53,062 bases of DNA from Tubulanus polymorphus (taxonomy: Eukaryota; Nemertea; Palaeonemertea; Tubulaniformes; Tubulanidae), in NCBI RefSeq assembly GCF_964204645.1, contig NW_027437480.1, positions 1-53,062 on the forward strand. Direction: 5' to 3'. The notes below the pieces were generated by a model. The model did not search any database, was not told where the DNA came from, and saw nothing but the letters and a program-made list of their open reading frames with translations. Shown in pieces: positions 46,394 through 53,062 of the stretch. The first letter of the stretch is position 1. Each line of letters starts with the position of its first letter. Both the position numbers and the translations under genes were made by a program.

Positions 46394-48598
46394 GCTGAAC
46401 TAGGATTAGACACGGGTTTTTATACACGCAGCGCGCAACAAGTGAACAGTATTCGAGTTAGAAGTTAAGTGACCATATGAGACCTTGTGATCTAGACTAA
46501 TTGTACTTCTGTGATCAAGCTAATAGACAAACTAGGGGTCTGACTAATTATGCCTTTGATCCAGAGTGACTAGAAAACAGCACTAATTATAGCCCTTGAT
46601 CTAGCTGTTGAATAGTTTGCTTTGATGTATAGTTCTAAAGATCTAAAGAGCGGCGTGTCTAATATAGAATTGAAAAGTTTATTTCGATATAACCTAATAA
46701 ATACTCAAAGTGTTTTCTATAAAGAGAAATCTAGAATATGTATTATTAATATACGTGAACCGGAATGTTCGAAATATGTCCGAGTTCAGTTTCAAAATTG
46801 CTTAATTCCTAATTAGTTTAGACGCGTTAATTAGCGGTGCGCGGCCGAGGCGTATTCCGATATACGCGTGTTTACTAGATAGTCGTAAATGGTGAAATCC
46901 GGTTCTTAGTTAATCGAGTTTTCTCCGTATTCTAAAGCTTTTAAGAGCGGATTTTGAAATATCTACGCGGTATTCTACCGAAAATTGGATGAATTAGACA
47001 GCGCGGCGTCGGCGATTTAGTAGGAAGTTATAACCCGTAAGATCTAAATTACTGAGTGAGCGCGGGTGGTTAATTAGCCCTAATTATGGGTGACGAGTTT
47101 TGATAGAAATGTCTTACTAATACGTCTGTTTTAATTCTACGTTCTTAAATATAATTCTATTAGATAAACTACGCTTATTTAGAGTTATTAGGATCGAGTA
47201 AAGCTATGTGAACTTAAACATGTCACAAATATATTCAGACCGGAGCGCGGGTATTCAGTCAATCGGTTTAAGCTTGCGTAGTTTGAGTGGTTCAAAAACA
47301 CTATGATCTCTTCTTTAATCCGAAGGTTGAAATATATACGTGATATAAAACTCTTTTTGAATCGGGAATATTGGGCTGTGTTCTTTGAAAAAAACTGATG
47401 AGTTTGAAGGCGTCGTAACTGCGATTTTGTATAGAATTGAGTCGGATAATTAGTCAAGAGGCGCAGGTGGCCGATCGGTCACTAATTATGAGTGACTTGT
47501 AAACAGTGATTGATGTCCGTGGACTATTATTTATCCTATAAACTTCTTATACTTCTACAACCTATAGTGCGGTTTTTGAATATAGCTACTAATACTTTTG
47601 AGCGATCTCATTAGAATTGTTATCCGAAAATAAACTGTCTGTTTTAGAGAAATTTGAAACTTGACACCCGGATCTATATAGAGTATGTTCCAAGAGTTGG
47701 CGCGTAGATACGATAATAGTTAATTAGGACGTAGCGGGTTAGGTCCCCGACCGAACGTAATAGATTAAACGGAGGTTAATTAGGGTGCCGCGGGTTCGAG
47801 TCCCGACCAGGCGCCGTTTAGTAATTGAATAGTTCTATTCTAAATGTTTTTTACCTATTCTGGATTCCTTTTAATTCTGAATCTTTGACGGATACAATAG
47901 TACTTTTCAGATGTTTCTACGATATAATCTTAGTGCCGACGCATATTTTCAAAATAAATAAGAGCGGTGGACTGGTTACCGGTATCTAACGCGGGGCACC
48001 GGCAACCCGTCAGTACTAGCGGTTAATTTCGGAGCGGCGGGTACGGTTCCCGAGTATTCTCCGGAGCTTAATTCGGGTGCCGCGGGTTCGAGTCCCGATC
48101 AGGCGCGCCGTTTTAGTAATTGAGTATATTCTTACCTATTCTAGATTCCCTTTCTTTCTAAATTTATAATAGATTAATTAATACTTTTCGGGTGTTTCTA
48201 TGATATAATCTCAGTGCTGACGCATATTTTCGAAATAGATAATAGCGGTGGACTGGTTACCGGTTTCTATCGTCCTGGGACAGGCAACCAGTCTGTACTA
48301 GCGGTTAGGGTTCGGTTCCCGATATCGCGCTTTTGTTTATTTTTCTAACTGTTTCTGATATTTGATCTGTCTTCTTACTTACTGAATTTCGATTGAGTTT
48401 TCAAAGTAAAGCAGAGAGAACTAATTAAAAGATAAAAGGTTAATGATTCCTGTGGAGCTTGTGATCTTGGAGTTTGTTTTGTACTCTGTCTCTGAGCGGG
48501 TTTCTGCTTCAGGCGACGGAGGATGATTCTGCAAATAGATTGATGATTAATAATTAATCAGTTAAGATAATTTACGAGGGAAACCTGGCACGGGCTAA
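46394..48598 (-). other. PLE 5' region (copy 4)
   Basis: Non-coding, same motifs and order as the other units. Confidence 0.6.
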
Positions 48599-48719
48599 GG
48601 TTAGGTTTAGAGATAGAGGTTAGGGGACCAAACCGAAGGTTTGGAGACCCCACTAGTGCACGGGCAGCGGGTTATCCCTGTAAAAAAGTAGTGAGAGTTA
48701 ATTGTTGTAGTGAGGCGGT

Positions 48720-51179
48720 CTACGGGACGTTCATGCCTCGGGGCGTGTTCGTGTCGAGTCGTCGTATCCAGTCTTGTTCGGCTGCTTCGCGGATCGGTCT
48801 CGTGGAGCCTGGTAGGTGTTGGAGACCGTACACCCGAAAGTGTTCGCGGGTGTGGTCGACTTGGTTGAAGTGGTCCGAGACTGGAGTCGAATTCTTCGTT
48901 CTGATGCGTGAGACGTGATGAGTGACGCGTTCTCGTAGAGACATTCCGGTTTGGCCGACGTACAGCATGTTGCACTTGGTGCATTCGATGCAGTATACAA
49001 TTTCACGGGTCGCGCAATTAATTGTGCTGCGGATCGCGTGCATTTTGTTGTGGCTGCGGCAAACGGTTGTTTCTCGGACGAGTGGACACGTACGACATCT
49101 CGGTGTTCTGCATTTCTCGGTGCCTCGACGTCGGGTTGACGGAGTTCTTTGAGTAGACCTGGAAATAGAAGAATTGGAAACAACGGAAGTATTTCTGTTA
49201 CGATGCGGTGAAGAGGGGACTCGGGGAGGGGGTGGCTCCGTGGGTTTGAGCTGCGACGAAGTTAGGAGATCTTTGAGACTCTTGTGCTTGGTGTAGGCGG
49301 TGACCGTGGTTACCTCGTCCGACCGGCCGGTGGCCGTAGCCAGTTCCGTAAATCTGGTTCGGATGTTACGGGCTAGGGTTCGGTTGGCTTCGGAGTGAGG
49401 TAAGATAAGCGGTAAACGCTTTTTCGGCGGTTCGTCGGCCCGTTGTTGTTCTCGTAGATCTCGTTCGGCGTGGTGCCGTAGAGCTTGACTTTTGATGTGT
49501 CGCAGTTCGCGGTCTTTGTAGCCACGACCTCTGAGTACTTTAAGGACGGTTCCGGACGCTGCGTGTAAGTCCGAATCGTTATTGCAGATGCGCCGGAACC
49601 GGAGAATTTGACTTTTAACTATACCGGAAAATGTGTGTTTAGGGTGAAACGAGGATCGATGTAGTAATTGATGCGAATCGGTTGGTTTGAAGTAGACTTT
49701 GGTGTCTACTGTGCCACTTGTCTCGAATCGCGGGCCTTTGAAAGTGGTTACGTCCAGGAAGTTGACGCTGGTGTCGCTGATTTCGAACTTGAGTTTGATG
49801 GATCGGCTCACTGTTTGTAGGACGTCGATGAATTGCATCAACGTTTCGCGGCCGTGTTCCCAAACTATGTAGATGTCGTCGATGAACCGAGCGTATAGCG
49901 ATGGTTGGAGTTCGCTTCTGGACAGACCTTCTTTTTCCCATTCGGCTACAAAGATATTGGCATAAGAAGGAGCAAAACGCTTACCCATTGCGGTACCTTT
50001 TACCTGTAAATATGTGTTTTCGTTAAAGTTAAAGTCATTTTTCTTCAGGCTGATTTCGAGTAGTTTCAGCAGCTCGGCATCCGGGCGTCCCGGGTTCGGG
50101 TTATCTCGGAGAGCTTGTCGGATGCTGGCGATACCCTCTTCGTGGGGGATGTTGGTGTAGAGCGAATCGATGTCCATGGTGACGAGTAACGCATCGGCGC
50201 TAAATTGTTTACCGGCCAAAATATCTAGAAAGTGGTTGGTATCTTTGACGTACGACGGGTGACCGCGGGCGATCGGCTGCAAATAGTAGTCGATCCATTC
50301 CGAAATTTCGTAGGTTTCGGAGCCGCAGTCGGAGACGATCGGTCTCCCCGGCGGTACGCGATCGGGTACCGTCCACTTCTCGCGTTCTTTATGGATTTTG
50401 GGAAGCAGATAGAACTGCCTCTGTTTCGGATTATCGGGCGGTAATAGATATTCGGCGGTTTTTAGCGGGATGATTTTTCGTCGAGCCATATTTTCGATGA
50501 TTTCGCGAATTTCTTCCCCGGTCTGTTCGAAGATCGGTTGCTGCAGCGGCTGATAATACTCGAGATCGGCTAGTTGGCGCATGGCTTCGTGGACGTAGTC
50601 GTCGCGGTCCATGATAACCGTAGCGGAACCCTTATCGGCGGCTTTGATGACAATATTAGTGTTGTCACGCAGCTGCTGGAGGGCTTCGCGTTCCTGTTTA
50701 GTGAGGTTATCATTTACGCGACGCGTATCCCTGGTTTGTTGAGCCAATTCGTGCGCGTCGTTGCAGAACCCGGCGATTACTGGTTCTATTTCATCCGGAG
50801 CCCAACTGCTGGGCAGACGGAAACGCGGAGCCTCGCGGTCCGGTTTGTCTCGGAAGTGATGGTCGAGTTTCACTAGCCGGTTGAATCGGCACACTCCCTT
50901 GGTGCGCTCGGTCGCGGCGGCATCAGAACCGATTTTTGGAGTCGGGCAATAAGTGAGGCCCTTTCGGAGTAGCTGATGTTGCGCCGGACTTAGGCGGAGT
51001 GAACGTGTGAGGTTGACCACCGGGCTCCCGAGAGCGGTGACCGGATCGCGTCGCGCTTGGTTTGGTGCCGGTTCTTCGTGTTCGTCGGACCTGGAAATGG
51101 AAGAAATCAGAGAAGCATTGGTTAATTCCGGTTGATTTAACTCACCAATAGTGGACCCGTTGGTCTCACTAATACTTAG
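48720..51179 (-). CDS. PLE ORF2: RT plus GIY-YIG endonuclease (copy 5)
   Basis: Intact. It shares H at residue 144 (DDYVHEAM) with copy 1 but has the NFNENTY form of copies 2-4, so it is a mosaic or intermediate of the two types. Heptamer at 51179-51185, stem-loop at 51149-51171. Confidence 0.92.
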   Translation of the reverse strand, partial: LSISETNGSTIGELNQPELTNASLISSISRSDEHEEPAPNQARRDPVTALGSPVVNLTRSLRLSPAQHQLLRKGLTYCPTPKIGSDAAATERTKGVCRFNRLVKLDHHFRDKPDREAPRFRLPSSWAPDEIEPVIAGFCNDAHELAQQTRDTRRVNDNLTKQEREALQQLRDNTNIVIKAADKGSATVIMDRDDYVHEAMRQLADLEYYQPLQQPIFEQTGEEIREIIENMARRKIIPLKTAEYLLPPDNPKQRQFYLLPKIHKEREKWTVPDRVPPGRPIVSDCGSETYEISEWIDYYLQPIARGHPSYVKDTNHFLDILAGKQFSADALLVTMDIDSLYTNIPHEEGIASIRQALRDNPNPGRPDAELLKLLEISLKKNDFNFNENTYLQVKGTAMGKRFAPSYANIFVAEWEKEGLSRSELQPSLYARFIDDIYIVWEHGRETLMQFIDVLQTVSRSIKLKFEISDTSVNFLDVTTFKGPRFETSGTVDTKVYFKPTDSHQLLHRSSFHPKHTFSGIVKSQILRFRRICNNDSDLHAASGTVLKVLRGRGYKDRELRHIKSQALRHHAERDLREQQRADEPPKKRLPLILPHSEANRTLARNIRTRFTELATATGRSDEVTTVTAYTKHKSLKDLLTSSQLKPTEPPPPRVPSSPHRNRNTSVVSNSSISRSTQRTPSTRRRGTEKCRTPRCRTCPLVRETTVCRSHNKMHAIRSTINCATREIVYCIECTKCNMLYVGQTGMSLRERVTHHVSRIRTKNSTPVSDHFNQVDHTREHFRVYGLQHLPGSTRPIREAAEQDWIRRLDTNTPRGMNVP

Positions 51180-52735
51180 TTTAAACCACTGAGCCAGTGG
51201 TCCAGCAGGGTGTTAGCTGTACCACGGTTCCAGTGGATCCCGTCTCCAACAACTCTGAAGCGTCGATCATCGATGGGTGGTATCGCGGTGACGTCGTCGT
51301 GAATCTCGAGGAATTCGTTGAACTTCCGGGCGAACTGCTGGTGTTCGCGGGTCGTGTTGAGTTGAACGAAGTGGACGAACGAGTGCTGATACTTCTTGAC
51401 TGCGGCGTTGATCAGGCGCTGTGTGGTCTTCTTGGCGGTCGCTTCGAAGTTGTTGTCGCGGTTGTTGATTCCGACGCTGATGATCACCGTATCCGGGCGA
51501 TCTCGGCGCTCCGGTACAGCATCGATCAGGTCGGCGAGATGAGCTATCTTGCAGCCGGGGAAGCTCTCGATCTGGACGTCATCCGGACGGCGGCTTGATG
51601 TGATGTTACTCAGATTTGAGTCACCAATCACCAGAATGGGTCGCCGGGTTGGTGGCAGACTCCAATCCTGTTTCTTCCGACCAGTATTCGGATGACGGCG
51701 AACTTCCTGGGGCGCCATCGGTCTCGGTGTTGGCGTCGGACTTCGCGCTGGCAGTAGGCGCCCTGGTGACCTGTAATGAGACGGAGAGCTGGAAAGAGAA
51801 GAAGAGAGAGACGGCGTCGGACTGCTGGTTGGTGCGGTCGGCGTTCTCTGCGGCGGCGGCGGCGTCGGGTTTCGAGGCGGCGGCGTCGGACTTCTCGGTG
51901 GCGTCGGACTTCTTGGTGGCGGCGGCGGCGTCGGCATCGGACTTCTCGGTGGTGGCGCCATTCTGGTTGGTGGCGTCCTGGTGACATCCGCGTAGCTTCT
52001 CGGTGACCTGGAATCAGAAAAAGAAGGAGGCGCTGTGGGCGCGGCGGGCGCGGCTGCGGTTGGTGCAGGCGTCCTCGGCGTCGCGGGCTTTCGAATCTTC
52101 CGGCTCGGTCTCGGCGGCGGACGAATCTTCGGCTCCGTGGGTGCCTCCTGGTGGTGTGACCTGAAATGAGAAGGGGAAGAAGGTGGGTTAGATAGGACAT
52201 TTCTGAGTTTGTCAGACAGAGCCTGACCGCGGAATTTCGACCGCAAATCCAGCGCGATGTTGAAAAGCCGGATCGTTCCGGGGCTCAGACGGGAGCCGAA
52301 ATTCCTCCGGGCCCATGTCAGGGCGACATCCTGTGCTGATAGACAGTCCGGCAGAGGATCACCCATTAGCTCAACAAATGTGGCAGCGTAATGGATGGTC
52401 AGCTCTTTCGAAACTGTCTCCATCCAGACGTCCGCGGCAGCGTGCAGCCGCACCGTTACTGCTTCGGTGCAAGCCGCCGGCCGCAGGAACATCTTCAGAT
52501 GGTCCTTCTTCCTCCGAATCGCTTTCGGACCAGAGCTCAACTGGGCAAGGTGGTGCGCCACTTGAAGAGCTCTATAGTAATTTTTCGGCGACATCCCGGG
52601 TTGCTGGTGTCGCTCAGGGCGTCCTCCGCCCTTGCTGGTCTTCTCAGCTGGTGGTCGTTTCTTCTTTCGAGTAGATCGCTCCATTGACAGATATTTCGGC
52701 GAGGTTGCCTTCGTCAGTGTCAGTGCAGGAATCAT
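51176..52735 (-). CDS. PLE ORF1: GDSL/SGNH esterase protein (copy 5)
   Basis: 519 aa with intact esterase blocks. Private changes include KNYYRAL for KTYYRAL, VTVRLHAA for VTVQLHAA, TAKKTT for TARKTT and EIHDD for ENNDD; none touches the catalytic blocks. Confidence 0.9.
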   Translation of the reverse strand: MIPALTLTKATSPKYLSMERSTRKKKRPPAEKTSKGGGRPERHQQPGMSPKNYYRALQVAHHLAQLSSGPKAIRRKKDHLKMFLRPAACTEAVTVRLHAAADVWMETVSKELTIHYAATFVELMGDPLPDCLSAQDVALTWARRNFGSRLSPGTIRLFNIALDLRSKFRGQALSDKLRNVLSNPPSSPSHFRSHHQEAPTEPKIRPPPRPSRKIRKPATPRTPAPTAAAPAAPTAPPSFSDSRSPRSYADVTRTPPTRMAPPPRSPMPTPPPPPRSPTPPRSPTPPPRNPTPPPPQRTPTAPTSSPTPSLSSSLSSSPSHYRSPGRLLPARSPTPTPRPMAPQEVRRHPNTGRKKQDWSLPPTRRPILVIGDSNLSNITSSRRPDDVQIESFPGCKIAHLADLIDAVPERRDRPDTVIISVGINNRDNNFEATAKKTTQRLINAAVKKYQHSFVHFVQLNTTREHQQFARKFNEFLEIHDDVTAIPPIDDRRFRVVGDGIHWNRGTANTLLDHWLSGLN

Positions 52736-53062
52736 GCTGAACTAGGATTAGACACGGGTTTTTATACACGCAGCGCGCAACAAGTGAACAGTATTTGAGT
52801 TAGAAGTTAAGTGACCATATGAGACCTTGTGATCTAGACTAATTGTACTTCTGTGATCAAGCTAATAGACAAACTAGGGGTCTGACTAATTATGCCTTTG
52901 ATCCAGAGTGACTAGAAAACAGCACTAATTATGGCCCTTGATCTAGCTGTTGAATAGTTTGCTTTGATGTATAGTTCTAAAGATCTAAAGAACGGCGTGT
53001 CTAATATAGAATTGAAAAGTTTATTTCGATATAACCTGATAAATACTCAAAGTGTTTGCTAT
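52736..53062 (-). other. PLE 5' region (copy 5, partial)
   Basis: The TATA-like box and TGATCNAG sites are present; the sequence is cut by the window end. Confidence 0.6.

Larger units (their letters stand above)
42257..48598 (-). mobile_element. Penelope-like retroelement, copy 4 (complete, 6342 bp)
   Basis: Same length and junctions as copies 2 and 3; proteins identical to theirs. Confidence 0.9.
48599..53062 (-). mobile_element. Penelope-like retroelement, copy 5 (runs off the window)
   Basis: The 3' end, ORF2, ORF1 and the first ~330 bp of the 5' region are present. It has the most private differences from copies 2-4, including several ORF1 substitutions and changes in the 5' region (TATTTGAG for TATTCGAG, GATAAATACT for AATAAATACT). 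Confidence 0.9.

Overview
The window is nuclear DNA from an invertebrate animal, most likely a lophotrochozoan such as a mollusc, annelid or brachiopod. It has compact intron-containing animal genes with GT-AG introns, AATAAA polyadenylation signals, a divergent SREB-type GPCR and abundant mini- and microsatellites. The phylum is an inference from protein style and cannot be fixed from the sequence alone.

Layout. Positions 1-17.3 kb are gene-rich: an apparently intronless SREB-like orphan GPCR (59-1207, +); a broken, 5'-truncated peptide-receptor-like GPCR (2594-3573, +); a RECQL4/Sld2-type RecQ helicase gene for which I can place 19 exons with consistent splice phases (4690-11795, +, about 1482 aa); the two-exon EKC/KEOPS kinase TP53RK/PRPK (12234-13000, -); GDAP1 in six exons (13664-15422, +, about 357 aa), which runs head-to-head with TP53RK; and the fat-storage protein FITM2 (16328-17284, -), which converges on GDAP1 across a 54-bp minisatellite. 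CTG/CAG runs recur throughout, some in coding exons.

From 17.3 to 23.0 kb genes stop. The DNA becomes a mosaic of unrelated tandem repeats: a 72-bp unit with a tRNA T-arm-like motif, a ~125-bp unit, a 39-bp unit, a ~103-bp hairpin unit, and a 53-bp hairpin satellite with a higher-order duplication. It ends at a short TTAGGG-type telomeric tract at about 22984-23002.

From there to the end lies a head-to-tail array of one Penelope-like retroelement (PLE), read on the minus strand: one 5'-truncated 3' end, four complete 6.34-kb units and a fifth running off the window. Each unit encodes ORF1, a basic and proline-rich protein with a C-terminal GDSL/SGNH esterase domain. It also encodes ORF2, a PLE reverse transcriptase with a C-terminal GIY-YIG endonuclease. 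ORF2 lies in the -1 frame, is open back into the end of ORF1, and has no ATG before its conserved core. The overlap carries a perfect in-frame U UUA AAC slippery heptamer directly before the ORF1 UAA, then a 7-nt spacer and a 9-bp stem-loop, in all five copies. I interpret this as a Gag-Pol-like -1 programmed ribosomal frameshift making a fused esterase-RT-endonuclease of about 1340 aa.

Every unit ends, in RNA sense, with a conserved hairpin followed by C-rich telomere-complementary sequence. The orientation relative to TTAGGG is the one expected if the RNA 3' end annealed to a G-rich chromosome overhang and was copied outwards. The array therefore looks like a terminon-like, chromosome-end-associated retroelement chain, here with an intact GIY-YIG endonuclease. 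The right-hand side may be a chromosome end or subtelomere.
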